A stretch of DNA of 64,000 nt, from NCBI RefSeq assembly GCF_016907495.1, contig NZ_JAFBCC010000001.1, forward strand, positions 868,001 to 932,000. Reading direction: 5' to 3'. Positions within the stretch are counted from its first letter, which is position 1, and every line of letters begins with the position of its first letter. The DNA is from Arthrobacter tumbae (GTDB lineage Bacteria; Actinomycetota; Actinomycetes; Actinomycetales; Micrococcaceae). Shown here piece by piece: positions 9,503 to 18,479 of this stretch. The translations under genes and the position numbers were made by a program. Below the pieces are notes generated by a model, which was not told the origin of the DNA, did not search any database, and saw nothing but the letters and a program-made list of their open reading frames with translations.

Positions 9503-9790
9503 ATGAGTTCGCAGCAGCCTCCAGAGCGCCGGCAGGTCACCATCCGACGGGCGCCGAAATTCGGTCCGTTCATGGGGCTCGGTGCGTTGATCGGCTTTCT
9601 TGCCGCGCTGATCGTGGCCTATACCGGGCCCGCTGATCCCACGCTGACCCGCGAATCCGTGCTCGGCTTCTTCACGGTGGTTTTCGCGATCCCCGGGCTG
9701 CTGATCGGTGCTCTCCTGACGCTGCTGCTCGACCGGATCAGCGTACGCCGGATGAAGCAGGCGACGGCGGAGCGCACCGAGGACGAATAG
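9503..9790 (+). CDS. Small two-helix membrane protein
   Basis: This 95-residue protein has two hydrophobic segments (about residues 25-42 and 55-77) joined by a short loop, with basic and acidic ends. No known domain can be named. Similar small membrane proteins are often found next to purF in Arthrobacter relatives. Its promoter appears leaderless. Function unknown. Confidence 0.8.
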   Translation: MSSQQPPERRQVTIRRAPKFGPFMGLGALIGFLAALIVAYTGPADPTLTRESVLGFFTVVFAIPGLLIGALLTLLLDRISVRRMKQATAERTEDE

Positions 9791-9831
9791 CCCGGAAATC
9801 CAGCCTCATTACGCCGTGAGAGAATGGAGCA

Positions 9832-11391
9832 ATGGTGCGCGGTGACGGACAGCTTTCCCACGATCTACTCCCCGGCGAAAAAGGCCCCCAGGATGCCTGC
9901 GGCGTCTTCGGCGTCTGGGCCCCTGGCGAGGAAGTTGCCAAACTTACCTATTACGGGTTGTACGCCCTGCAGCACCGCGGCCAGGAGTCTGCGGGCATAG
10001 CAACCAGCGACGGCACCCGGATCAGCGTCTATAAAGACATGGGTCTGGTGTCCCAGGTCTTCGACGAGGCCACGCTGAACACCCTCACCGGCCACATCGC
10101 TGTTGGCCACTGCCGCTACTCCACCACCGGGTCCTCCAATTGGGCCAACGCGCAGCCCACCCTCGGCGCCACCGCCGTAGGCACCGTGGCACTCGCCCAC
10201 AACGGCAACCTCACCAACTCGGCCGATCTGTACCAGACGGTCCTCAAGCGCCACGGGAAGCCCCGCTCCGGCGAGATGGCGCAGGGCAACACTTCCGACA
10301 CCGCACTGGTCACCACTCTGCTGGCCGGCGACGACGGCCGCTCCCTCGAAGACACCGCTATGGACCTCCTGCCCACCATCGAGGGCGCGTTCTGCTTCGT
10401 GTTCATGGATGAGGGCACGCTCTACGCCGCCCGCGATCCCCACGGCGTCCGCCCGCTGGTGCTCGGCCGGCTGGAGCGCGGCTGGGTGGTTGCATCCGAG
10501 CAAGCTGCGCTCGCCACCGTGGGCGCCAGCATCATCCGTGAGATTGAACCCGGCGAGTTCATCGCCATCGATGAGGGCGGCGTCCGCTCCCGCCGCTTCG
10601 CACCGACGACGCCGGCCGGTTGTGTTTTCGAGTACGTCTACCTTGCCCGTCCCGACGCCTCGATCGCCGGCCGCTCGGTCTATGATTCGCGCGTCGAAAT
10701 GGGCCGGCAGTTGGCCCGGGAGAACTCTGCGGAGGCCGACGTCGTCATCCCCGTGCCGGAATCCGGTACACCGGCCGCCGTTGGTTTTGCGGAAGAGTCC
10801 GGGATTCCCTTTGCGCACGGATTCGTGAAGAACGCCTATGTGGGGCGTACGTTCATCCAGCCCAGCCAGACGCTCCGGCAACTGGGCATCCGGCTGAAGC
10901 TCAACGCGCTGGAGTCCGTCATCAAGGGGAAACGGATCATTGTCGTAGACGACTCCATCGTCCGCGGAAACACGCAGCGGGCCGTGGTGCGCATGCTGCG
11001 CGAGGCCGGGGCCGCCGAGGTCCACATCAAGATTTCCTCCCCGCCCGTACGCTGGCCCTGCTTCTACGGCATCGACTTTGCCTCCCGCGCCGAGCTGATC
11101 GCCAACGGGGCGGCAGTGGATGAAATCGGCAAATCGATCGGCGCAGACAGCCTGTCCTACATTTCCGAGGACGGCATGATCGAAGCCACGAAGCAGCCGC
11201 GGGAGCGGCTCTGCACGGCGTGCTTCACCGGGGATTACCCCATCAGGCTGCCAGAGGAAGAACGCCGCGGAAAGAATCTCCTCGAGCGGGCCGACCCTGC
11301 CGAGAAGCCCGGCGCCACCGGCTGTGACCCTGGGCCGGGAAGCGAACTTGAGACCCTCCTGACCGAAGCTGACAAGAAAGAGCGGGTATGA
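9832..11391 (+). CDS. purF: Amidophosphoribosyltransferase
   Basis: This 519-residue enzyme makes phosphoribosylamine from PRPP and glutamine, the committed step of purine synthesis. A 22-residue leader precedes Cys23 in QDACGVFG, the nucleophile of the glutaminase domain, so the propeptide is expected to be cleaved. The PRPP motif IIVVDDSIVRGNT lies in the second half. Cysteines in WPCFYG and CTACFTGDYP suggest the Bacillus-type Fe-S enzyme. A GAGAAT box lies 6 nt before the ATG. The gene overlaps purM by 4 nt. Confidence 0.97.
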   Translation: MVRGDGQLSHDLLPGEKGPQDACGVFGVWAPGEEVAKLTYYGLYALQHRGQESAGIATSDGTRISVYKDMGLVSQVFDEATLNTLTGHIAVGHCRYSTTGSSNWANAQPTLGATAVGTVALAHNGNLTNSADLYQTVLKRHGKPRSGEMAQGNTSDTALVTTLLAGDDGRSLEDTAMDLLPTIEGAFCFVFMDEGTLYAARDPHGVRPLVLGRLERGWVVASEQAALATVGASIIREIEPGEFIAIDEGGVRSRRFAPTTPAGCVFEYVYLARPDASIAGRSVYDSRVEMGRQLARENSAEADVVIPVPESGTPAAVGFAEESGIPFAHGFVKNAYVGRTFIQPSQTLRQLGIRLKLNALESVIKGKRIIVVDDSIVRGNTQRAVVRMLREAGAAEVHIKISSPPVRWPCFYGIDFASRAELIANGAAVDEIGKSIGADSLSYISEDGMIEATKQPRERLCTACFTGDYPIRLPEEERRGKNLLERADPAEKPGATGCDPGPGSELETLLTEADKKERV

Positions 11392-12512
11392 GCTCAACTG
11401 ACCCCATCACCTATGCAAGCGCCGGAGTGGACGTCGAAGCCGGCGACCGGGCGGTGGAGCTGATGAAGGACGCCATCAAGGCCACCCACACGGCCAATGT
11501 TGTAGGCGGCGTCGGGGGGTTCGCCGGTCTCTATGACGTCTCGAAACTGCTGACGTACCGTAGGCCGCTGCTCGCCACCTCGACCGACGGCGTGGGAACC
11601 AAGGTTGCTATTGCGCAGGCCATGGACATCCACGACACCATCGGATTCGACCTCGTGGGCATGGTCGTGGACGACATCGTGGTGGTCGGTGCGGAGCCGC
11701 TCTATATGACCGACTACATCGCCTGCGGCAAGGTGGTCCCTGACCGTATCGCAGCTATCGTGCGTGGAATTGCCTCCGCTTGTTCCGTTGCCGGAACGGC
11801 GCTCGTGGGCGGCGAGACCGCCGAGCATCCCGGCCTCCTGGGTGAACACGAGTACGATGTCGCGGGCGCCGCGACCGGCGTGGTGGAAGCGGATGCGCTG
11901 CTCGGCCCGGACCGGGTGCGCGAGGGGGACGTCATCATCGGCATGGCTTCTTCGGGACTGCACTCCAACGGGTACTCACTGGTCCGCAGGGTCATCAACC
12001 AGGCCGGCTGGGCCCTGGACCGGCAGGTTTCGGAGCTGGGGCGCACGCTGGGTGAGGAACTCCTTGAGCCCACTCGCGTGTACGCGGCCGACTGCCTCGA
12101 CCTCGCCCGGCATTTCCCCCTCGATTCCGACGAAGCCGTCCACGGCTTCAGCCACGTCACCGGCGGCGGTCTTGCCGCGAACCTCGCGCGCGTTCTGCCC
12201 CGCGGACTTGAGGCGACCGTGGACCGCTCCACCTGGTCGCTGCCACCTGTCTTCAGCCTGGTTTCCGAACTGGGCAGCGTGCCGTTGCCGGACCTGGAGC
12301 GCACGCTGAACCTCGGCGTCGGGATGGTCGCAGTGGTTTCTGCGGCAGGAGCTGACAGCGCGGTGAAGCGGTTGAACGATCGCGGCGTCCCCGCGTGGGT
12401 CATGGGCCAGGTGGCAAGTGCCTCCGGCGCGAGCACCGACGGGCCGGACTACGTGCAGGGCGCAAAAGGTGTTGATGGCGGCTCAGTGCGGCTGGTTGGT
12501 TCCTACGCCTGA
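11388..12512 (+). CDS. purM: Phosphoribosylformylglycinamidine cyclo-ligase (AIR synthase)
   Basis: This 374-residue enzyme closes the imidazole ring of AIR using ATP. Family signatures include TDGVGTKVAIAQ, FDLVGMVVDDIVVVGAEPL, LVGGETAEHPG and FSHVTGGGLAANLARVLP. Its start overlaps the purF stop (ATGA), so PurF and PurM are translationally coupled. Two hairpins follow the stop. The length is slightly greater than the usual 345-350 because of N- and C-terminal extensions. Confidence 0.97.
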   Translation: MSSTDPITYASAGVDVEAGDRAVELMKDAIKATHTANVVGGVGGFAGLYDVSKLLTYRRPLLATSTDGVGTKVAIAQAMDIHDTIGFDLVGMVVDDIVVVGAEPLYMTDYIACGKVVPDRIAAIVRGIASACSVAGTALVGGETAEHPGLLGEHEYDVAGAATGVVEADALLGPDRVREGDVIIGMASSGLHSNGYSLVRRVINQAGWALDRQVSELGRTLGEELLEPTRVYAADCLDLARHFPLDSDEAVHGFSHVTGGGLAANLARVLPRGLEATVDRSTWSLPPVFSLVSELGSVPLPDLERTLNLGVGMVAVVSAAGADSAVKRLNDRGVPAWVMGQVASASGASTDGPDYVQGAKGVDGGSVRLVGSYA

Positions 12513-12521
12513 TCTTTCGGC

Positions 12522-12557
12522 ATTCTGCTGCCCGGGACCTGCCCCGGGCGGCAGAAT
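12522..12557 (+). terminator. Terminator hairpin after purM
   Basis: A 15-bp stem (12522-12536 with 12543-12557, ATTCTGCTGCCCGGG and its near complement, one G-T pair) has a 6-nt loop. No T run follows. Confidence 0.65.
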
Positions 12558-12571
12558 CCCCGGGCACAACA

Positions 12572-12613
12572 AGAACCAGCGGCCTGGAAGAACGTGTCCT
12601 GGCCGCTGGTTCT
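12572..12613. terminator. Second hairpin between the convergent purM and DUF3073 genes
   Basis: A perfect 13-bp inverted repeat (AGAACCAGCGGCC, 12572-12584, with 12601-12613) has a 16-nt loop. On the minus strand a T-rich stretch follows, so it more likely terminates the DUF3073 transcript. Confidence 0.6.
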
Positions 12614-12651
12614 CAACGTATTATGCGAGCGCTTAGCTCAGAAGAGGGAAC

Positions 12652-12879
12652 TCACCCGATGCGGCGAGTGCCGCCGTCGTTCTCTTCATCATCAAACTGG
12701 TCCGCGTATTTATCCTCATACGCCGAATAATCCGGCTCAACCGGATCATCATGGCGGGAGGCACGACTCTCGGTTGCCTTGAGCTCGCGCTGCAGCGCCG
12801 AGTAGTCCGTGGACGGGCTGAAATACTTCATGTCCCGTGCCTGCTTGGTGGCTTTCGCCTTCTGACGGCCGCGCCCCAT
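12652..12879 (-). CDS. DUF3073 small basic-acidic protein
   Basis: This 75-residue protein starts with MGRGRQKAKATKQARDMKYFSP, the conserved DUF3073 N-terminus, and ends in an acidic tail (DKYADQFDDEEND). The ATG at 12879 was chosen because conservation begins there; the open frame upstream is longer but has no family match. DUF3073 genes next to purM are widespread in Actinobacteria. In Streptomyces the neighbour bldC lies beside it; no bldC-like frame is present here. Function unknown. Confidence 0.9.
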   Translation of the reverse strand: MGRGRQKAKATKQARDMKYFSPSTDYSALQRELKATESRASRHDDPVEPDYSAYEDKYADQFDDEENDGGTRRIG

Positions 12880-13155
12880 GGCGTGACCCCCTTTTTTTGC
12901 GTCGATCCGGAGGTGGTCGCTATGGCCAACAAAATTACGGCGTAGCGAGGCCCCGGAGTATCCGGTTAATGTGTCGTACATATAGGTTACATGGTTTCTC
13001 CGGCCCGACGTGCGGACGCACCCGCCAGGATGAGCCGCGAGATGCAACGAAGGTCTGCCTCGATGCGGGGAAAGCCCATTCTTAGCTAGAGTCGTGGGGT
13101 AGTCATGACCGTAGCCAGCCCGCCGTTCGGCAGGCGCATGAGGGGGCAGTTCACT

Positions 13156-14598
13156 ATGAGCGATCAGCCGGACAAGCCGGAGGACGGCAATTCGGCAGCG
13201 GCGGACGCTTCCGTGCCCGAGCCGGAACTCGTCAAGGCCGACGACGTTCACCTCGCAGATCCGGATGTTTCCGCCGATGCAGTGGAACCTACCCTCAACA
13301 CCTCAGCGGAGGATGTCCGCCTCAATGAACCGTCGCTCGGAGCGGCGGAAATCAGCGAGGACGCAGCCACGGCCGCCTCGTTGGATGACGCGGCGGCAGA
13401 GGCCGCACTGGTAGCCAAGGAAGCCGAGGATGTCGGCACGCTGGTTGCCGGCCCCCGTCCGGCCGAAGACCCGACTGGGGCCGCCATGCCGTCGGGCACC
13501 GCTCCTGCCGGAGGCGCAGCGGGAGATTCAACCGCGGGTGCCGAAGGGGATGCAGCCGGGCTAACGAGTTTCGAGGCATCAGGCACAGAGCCCACCTGGA
13601 TAGGCCAGGGCAAGGACGAGGCCCGTTGGGACGCGCTGTTCGACGCAGGACAGACCGATGCGTCCGCCGGCCCGGGTGGCACGGCCGCGCACGGTAGTGC
13701 AGCTACCGCGGGCGTCCCGGACCCAACCGGGGCGGATCAGGGAGCCAACCTTCCGGCTGGCATCCCCGCCCCGCCTGCAGCTGCCCCGGGAGACACGCAG
13801 CACGCGCACGGCGCCCACCACCCAGGCGATCAGCACTCAGATCATCGGGAGAAAGGCTCCGCCGAGACTGAAGCCCCGGAAGCCTCCAGCTCATCCGCAG
13901 ACTCCGCCGAGACTGAAGCACCGGAAGCACCCTGGGCCCAGCCCTTCGCCGCCGGACACCCGCAGGCTCCTGCCAATCCTGTTCCGCCCGTCGGTGGACC
14001 GTATGGTCTTCCGCCGGCCGGAGCGAACGACGCCGCCCCGACGCGCATCCGGGCCCGTTCCGCAGGCAGGTCCCGGGGTGGGAACCGGAAGAAACTGATT
14101 CTTCTGGGTGTGGCGGGGCTGGTGGTGCTGATTCTGCTGATTGTCGCGATCACCAGCATTGTCAACGCCCTGCGTCCGGACAATTCCGACACCGGGTCCT
14201 CTCCCAGCACCACAGCCGGCGCCGACGGAATCATCGCGGAGAGCATCTCGCCCCTCGAGCTTGGCGCCGGCGACTGCATCCTCGGCTTCGATTCGCTTGA
14301 CGTCAGCGCGGACGTCACCACCGTTACGTGCACCACGCCGCACAATGCCCAGTTGCTGGCCACCACCGGCTTCCCGGAGGACGCAGAATTCCCCGGGGAA
14401 GCTGCGCTGAACGCCAGCGGCGACGACCTGTGCAACTCGGTGGCAGTTAATGAGAATGCCGCCGCAGAGTACGCGGGTCTCACGCTGACCCAGGTCACGC
14501 CGACCTCGGGCACCTGGGCTGACGGCGACCGGCGCGTCGACTGCTTCGTGGTCTCGGATGAAGGCAACGTCATCATGGACACACTCCTGGCTGAGTGA
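13156..14598 (+). CDS. Septum-formation-domain membrane protein with a long acidic N-terminal region
   Basis: This 480-residue protein has about 310 residues of Ala/Glu/Asp/Pro-rich disordered sequence, a basic patch, one membrane helix (KKLILLGVAGLVVLILLIVAI) and an outside C-terminal domain. That domain (ELGAGDCILGF, VTCTTPHNAQLLATTGFP, DRRVDCFVV) matches the septum-formation family. Two near-identical SAETEAPEA segments lie in the disordered part. The start at 13156 has an AGGGGG ribosome site upstream; an in-frame ATG at 13105 is the alternative. Type II orientation places the conserved cysteines outside. Confidence 0.82.
   Translation: MSDQPDKPEDGNSAAADASVPEPELVKADDVHLADPDVSADAVEPTLNTSAEDVRLNEPSLGAAEISEDAATAASLDDAAAEAALVAKEAEDVGTLVAGPRPAEDPTGAAMPSGTAPAGGAAGDSTAGAEGDAAGLTSFEASGTEPTWIGQGKDEARWDALFDAGQTDASAGPGGTAAHGSAATAGVPDPTGADQGANLPAGIPAPPAAAPGDTQHAHGAHHPGDQHSDHREKGSAETEAPEASSSSADSAETEAPEAPWAQPFAAGHPQAPANPVPPVGGPYGLPPAGANDAAPTRIRARSAGRSRGGNRKKLILLGVAGLVVLILLIVAITSIVNALRPDNSDTGSSPSTTAGADGIIAESISPLELGAGDCILGFDSLDVSADVTTVTCTTPHNAQLLATTGFPEDAEFPGEAALNASGDDLCNSVAVNENAAAEYAGLTLTQVTPTSGTWADGDRRVDCFVVSDEGNVIMDTLLAE
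13858..13930 (+). repeat. Two near-identical 27-bp copies in the disordered region
   Basis: Copies at 13858-13884 and 13904-13930 differ at only two positions and encode SAETEAPEA twice. They lie in the same frame, consistent with slippage in a low-complexity region. Confidence 0.8.
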
Positions 14599-14630
14599 CT
14601 CAAGCGAGGCCTGAGTGACTCGAGCGAGGA
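14591..14630. repeat. 20-bp tandem duplication across the stop codon
   Basis: Two 20-bp units (14591-14610 and 14611-14630) share CTGAGTGACT followed by C(A/G)AGCGAGG and differ at two positions. The first contains the TGA of the septum-domain gene. It lies between convergent genes. Confidence 0.85.
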
Positions 14631-14674
14631 ACGCATCCCCCGCTCCGACCACGCCGACCGGAGAGCTGACCGCG

Positions 14675-17272
14675 CTAGCCCGTGACGCTGCCGACCGTCA
14701 GCCCTGCTGCCCCGTCCGCTGCACGGTCCACCCGGACCTTGTCGCCGTCGCTGATTTCTCCGGACAGGAGCCCGCGGGCGAGGCGGTCGCCGATCTCGCG
14801 TTGCACCAGGCGGCGAAGTGGACGGGCACCGTATGCGGGATCGAACCCGGTGAGTGCCAGCCACTCCCGCGCTGCGTCCGTGACGTCGAGCGTGAGCCGG
14901 CGGTCCTGAAGCCGGGCAGCGAGCGCAGAGACCTGCAGATCCACAATCTGCGAGAGCTCCTCGAGGCTGAGGGCGTCAAACAGAATAATGTCGTCGAGCC
15001 GGTTCAGGAACTCCGGCTTGAAGCTCGAGTTCACCACCGACATGACGGCATCCCTGCGCGCTGCCTCCTCGACGGTCGGGTCCACCAGGTACTGCGAGCC
15101 AAGGTTTGATGTCATCACCAGGATCACGTTGCGGAAGTCCACCGTGCGGCCTTGGCCGTCGGTGAGCCGGCCGTCGTCGAGCACCTGCAGGAGGATGTCG
15201 AACGCCTCGGGATGGGCCTTCTCCACTTCGTCGAGCAGCACGACGCTGTAGGGCCTGCGCCGGACTGCTTCCGTGAGCTGTCCACCCTCCTCGTAACCGA
15301 CGTAGCCCGGAGGGGCACCGACCAGCCGCGCGACCGCGTGCTTCTCCGAGTATTCCGACATGTCGATGCGGATCATGGCGCGCTCGTCGTCGAACAGGAA
15401 GTCCGCCAGCGCCTTGGCGAGTTCGGTCTTGCCGACCCCTGTGGGCCCAAGGAACAGGAAGGATCCGGTGGGGCGGTCCGGGTCCGAGATGCCGGCGCGG
15501 GCACGCCGCACAGCATCGGAAACCGACGCGACGGCCTTCTTCTGGCCGATCAGGCGCTCGCCGAGGTTCTCCTCCATATGCAGCAGCTTGTGGCTTTCAC
15601 CCTGCAGCATGCGTCCGGCCGGAATGCCGGTCCAGGCGGAGATGACCTCAGCGATGTCCGACGCCGTGACCTCCTCCGCAACCATCAATTCCGGCGAATC
15701 AGCCGACCGTTCCTCCTCGGCCTGCGCCGCATCAAGTTCCCGCTGCACCTGCGGTATCTCGCCGTAGAGAATGCGGGAAGCAGTCTCGAAATCACCCTCA
15801 CGCTGGGTGCGTTCCTGCTGCGAGCGCAGCTCATCCAGCTTCGCCTTGAGATCGCCGATGCGGTTCAGCCCGGCCTTTTCCGCCTCCCAGCGGGCGTTCA
15901 GCGCACCGAGTTGCTCCTTGCGGTCCGCCATGTCCGCCCGGAGAGCCTCGAGACGTTCGACTGACGCTTCATCCGACTCCCCTTCGAGTGCCAGTTCCTC
16001 CATTGTCAGGCGGTCGACGGCGCGGCGCAGCTGGTCTATCTCCTCCGGTGCGGAGTCGATCTCCATCCGCAGCCGGGACGCCGCTTCATCCACCAGGTCG
16101 ATGGCCTTGTCCGGAAGCTGGCGGCCGCTGATGTACCGGTTGGACAGTGTTGCGGCCGCTACCAGCGCGGAGTCGGCAATGGACACCTTGTGGTGGGCTT
16201 CATAGCGTTCCTTGAGTCCGCGGAGGATGCCCACGGTGTCCTGAACGCTCGGTTCACCGACGTAGACCTGCTGGAACCGGCGTTCGAGCGCTGCGTCCTT
16301 CTCGATGTTCTCGCGGTACTCATTCAACGTGGTGGCACCGATCAGGCGCAGCTCACCGCGGGCGAGCATGGGCTTGAGCATGTTGCCGGCATCCATGGAT
16401 CCTTCCGATGCGCCGGCACCGACGACGGTGTGCAGCTCATCGATGAAGGTGACCACCTGGCCGTTCGAGGCTTTGATCTCTTCGAGGACCGCCTTGAGCC
16501 GTTCCTCGAACTCGCCGCGGTACTTTGCGCCGGCGATCATCGAACCGAGGTCGAGGCTGATGAGCGTCTTGCCCCGCAGCGACTCGGGCACGTCCCCTGC
16601 GACCATGCGCTGCGCCAGGCCCTCGACAACGGCGGTTTTGCCGACTCCCGGTTCACCGATCAGCACGGGGTTGTTCTTGGTACGGCGTGAGAGCACCTGC
16701 ACCACGCGGCGGATTTCGGTATCACGGCCAATGACCGGGTCCAGCTTGCCCGAGCGCGCTACCTCCGTCAGATCCACGCCGAACTTTTCAAGGGCCTGAA
16801 AGGTGTTCTCCGGATCGGGGCTGGTGACGCGCCGGTCCCCACGCACCCCGGGGAGCGCCGCGATCAGCGCGTCACGGGAAGCGCCTTCCTCGCGCAGAAC
16901 CCTGCCCGCTGCCCCGGAATCAGCGGCAATTCCGAGGAGGAGGTGTTCGGTGGAGACAAAGGAGTCTCCCAACGATTCTGCCTCCTGCTGCGCAGCGGTG
17001 ATGACCCGCAGCATGGGCTGGGAGAACTGTGCCTGCGCAACGGATGAACCCGACGACGACGGCATCGCCTTGATCGCGGCACTCGCCTTGACGCTGACGC
17101 TGTCCGCACCCACGCCGGCAGCGGTGAGGAGCGCGACGGCGACGCCGTCCCGCTGGTCCATCAGCGCCTTGAGCACATGCGCGGGCTCCACCTGAGGATT
17201 CCCCGCGGTGGAGGCATTCATAGCGGAAGCAGACAGTGCTTCCTGGCTCTTGGTGGTGAACTTGGTGTCCAT
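14675..17272 (-). CDS. clpB: ATP-dependent disaggregase ClpB
   Basis: This 865-residue AAA+ chaperone has a Clp-N domain (residues 1-150), AAA1 with Walker A GEPGVGKT and Walker [11 protein letters not shown], a coiled-coil middle domain (about 400-530, heptads rich in Glu/Arg/Leu), AAA2 with [14 protein letters not shown], and a small C-terminal domain. It reverses protein aggregates with DnaK. AGGAGGG lies just before the ATG. A HAIR operator and a matched promoter lie upstream, so HspR control is expected. It is monocistronic. Confidence 0.98.
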   Translation of the reverse strand: MDTKFTTKSQEALSASAMNASTAGNPQVEPAHVLKALMDQRDGVAVALLTAAGVGADSVSVKASAAIKAMPSSSGSSVAQAQFSQPMLRVITAAQQEAESLGDSFVSTEHLLLGIAADSGAAGRVLREEGASRDALIAALPGVRGDRRVTSPDPENTFQALEKFGVDLTEVARSGKLDPVIGRDTEIRRVVQVLSRRTKNNPVLIGEPGVGKTAVVEGLAQRMVAGDVPESLRGKTLISLDLGSMIAGAKYRGEFEERLKAVLEEIKASNGQVVTFIDELHTVVGAGASEGSMDAGNMLKPMLARGELRLIGATTLNEYRENIEKDAALERRFQQVYVGEPSVQDTVGILRGLKERYEAHHKVSIADSALVAAATLSNRYISGRQLPDKAIDLVDEAASRLRMEIDSAPEEIDQLRRAVDRLTMEELALEGESDEASVERLEALRADMADRKEQLGALNARWEAEKAGLNRIGDLKAKLDELRSQQERTQREGDFETASRILYGEIPQVQRELDAAQAEEERSADSPELMVAEEVTASDIAEVISAWTGIPAGRMLQGESHKLLHMEENLGERLIGQKKAVASVSDAVRRARAGISDPDRPTGSFLFLGPTGVGKTELAKALADFLFDDERAMIRIDMSEYSEKHAVARLVGAPPGYVGYEEGGQLTEAVRRRPYSVVLLDEVEKAHPEAFDILLQVLDDGRLTDGQGRTVDFRNVILVMTSNLGSQYLVDPTVEEAARRDAVMSVVNSSFKPEFLNRLDDIILFDALSLEELSQIVDLQVSALAARLQDRRLTLDVTDAAREWLALTGFDPAYGARPLRRLVQREIGDRLARGLLSGEISDGDKVRVDRAADGAAGLTVGSVTG

Positions 17273-17294
17273 GCTGACCCTCCTGCATTAGCGC

Positions 17295-17324
17295 AAACTA
17301 CTAAGTTGAGTGTACTGCGCTCAA
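17295..17324 (-). promoter_or_regulatory. clpB promoter
   Basis: On the minus strand, -35 TTGAGC (17319-17324) and -10 TAGTTT (17295-17300) are separated by 18 nt. The -35 lies inside one arm of the HAIR operator, so a bound repressor would block RNA polymerase. Confidence 0.65.
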
Positions 17325-17325
17325 G
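17305..17325. promoter_or_regulatory. HAIR operator (HspR site) at clpB
   Basis: On the minus strand the site reads CTTGAGC, 7 nt, ACTCAAC. The known HspR inverted repeat is CTTGAGT-N7-ACTCAAG, so 12 of 14 arm bases match with the spacing exact. HspR is encoded at 30324-30746. Confidence 0.88.
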
Positions 17326-17390
17326 TTTTTGTTGCAGTGCTGCGGGAGCGTTTTCACTTCAGGCGAACTGCTGCCGATGCTCGATCGCCC

Positions 17391-18389
17391 TCAGGCTTCC
17401 CTGCCCTTCGACACCCAAGCGGGATTGGCGCTGCGCTCGCCCACCACGAGGTCGGCAGCCGCGTCCAGCACATCCAGATCTGCGTCGGTGAGCGTCACCG
17501 AAAGCGCGCCGGCGTTCTCGTCGATGCGCTCCGGTTTGCGGGTGCCGGGAATCGGAACCACCGGGAGCCCAAACTTCGAGCCCTGCGCAGCGAGCCAAGC
17601 AAGCGCGACCTGCGCGGGTGTGGCTCCGGCGTTGACGGCCACTGATTGGACCGCTTCGACCACGGCGGCATTGGCGTCCATCGCGTCCGCGCTGAACCTC
17701 GGCACACGATGCCGGAAGTCGCCTTCGGCGAGAGACTGTGCCTGGACCGTTCCGGTAAGGAAGCCCCTGCCGAGCGGCGAGTACGGCACGAATCCGACTC
17801 CGAGCCTTGCAGCTGTGGGTACCACCTGGCGTTCTACGTCCCTGCTCCAGATGGACCATTCGCTCTGGACAGCTGCAATCGGGTGCACGGCATGGGCGGC
17901 TGCCAGCTCATCCGCCGTCACCTCGGACAGTCCCAGGTGGCGCACCTTTCCCGCTGCGACCAGGTCCGCCATGGCGTTGACTGTCTCTTCGATCGGCACG
18001 GAGGTGTCACGCCGGTGCATGTAGTACAGGTCGATGACGTCCGTTCCCAGCCGCCGCAGGCTGGCTTCCGCTGCACTTCGCACATAGGCGGCATCGCCGC
18101 GGACGCCCGTGTACCCTGCGGCCGGGCTGCCCTCGATGCCGAACTTGGTGGCGACTTCCACCTCGTCCCGCCGCACGGCAAGCAGCCGGCCAACGAGCTC
18201 TTCGTTGCTGCCCGCTCCGTAGACGTCAGCAGTGTCGATGAACGTCACGCCTGCATCGACCGCGTGGTGAAGGGTCTTCAGGGCCTGTTCCTGATCGAGA
18301 CCGCCGTAGACCTCGGTCAGCGCCATGCCGCCGAAACCCTGGGCGCTCACGATGAGGCCGGCTGCCAGTTCAATTCGGGGAAGGGTCAT
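17391..18389 (-). CDS. Aldo/keto reductase
   Basis: This 332-residue TIM-barrel oxidoreductase uses NADPH. FIDTADVYGAGSNEELVGRLL carries the catalytic Asp and Tyr, a Lys lies in EVATKFGIEG, and YYMHRRD holds the His. The C-terminal VVPIPGTRKPERIDENAGAL is the nucleotide-binding end. The fold is certain; the substrate is not. A TACCAT box lies 7 nt before the start. The gene is divergent from the penicillin-binding protein. Confidence 0.93.
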   Translation of the reverse strand: MTLPRIELAAGLIVSAQGFGGMALTEVYGGLDQEQALKTLHHAVDAGVTFIDTADVYGAGSNEELVGRLLAVRRDEVEVATKFGIEGSPAAGYTGVRGDAAYVRSAAEASLRRLGTDVIDLYYMHRRDTSVPIEETVNAMADLVAAGKVRHLGLSEVTADELAAAHAVHPIAAVQSEWSIWSRDVERQVVPTAARLGVGFVPYSPLGRGFLTGTVQAQSLAEGDFRHRVPRFSADAMDANAAVVEAVQSVAVNAGATPAQVALAWLAAQGSKFGLPVVPIPGTRKPERIDENAGALSVTLTDADLDVLDAAADLVVGERSANPAWVSKGREA

Positions 18390-18396
18390 GCCTCTG

Positions 18397-18402
18397 ATGG
18401 TA
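18397..18402 (-). promoter_or_regulatory. -10 box TACCAT, leaderless-type
   Basis: On the minus strand TACCAT lies 7 nt before the ATG at 18389. The gap contains AGAGG, so a very short leader is the alternative. Confidence 0.5.
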
Positions 18403-18479
18403 TTCCGCCGGCTGCTATCCGGACAGACGTGCGCGGCGTCTGTGGGTAAGCGGACGGCCAGGGAAGCGCGTGGGCAATA

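Noticed and set aside
12880..13155. A bldC-like regulator next to DUF3073, as in Streptomyces
   Set aside because: All frames were inspected; none encodes a MerR/BldC-type helix-turn-helix.
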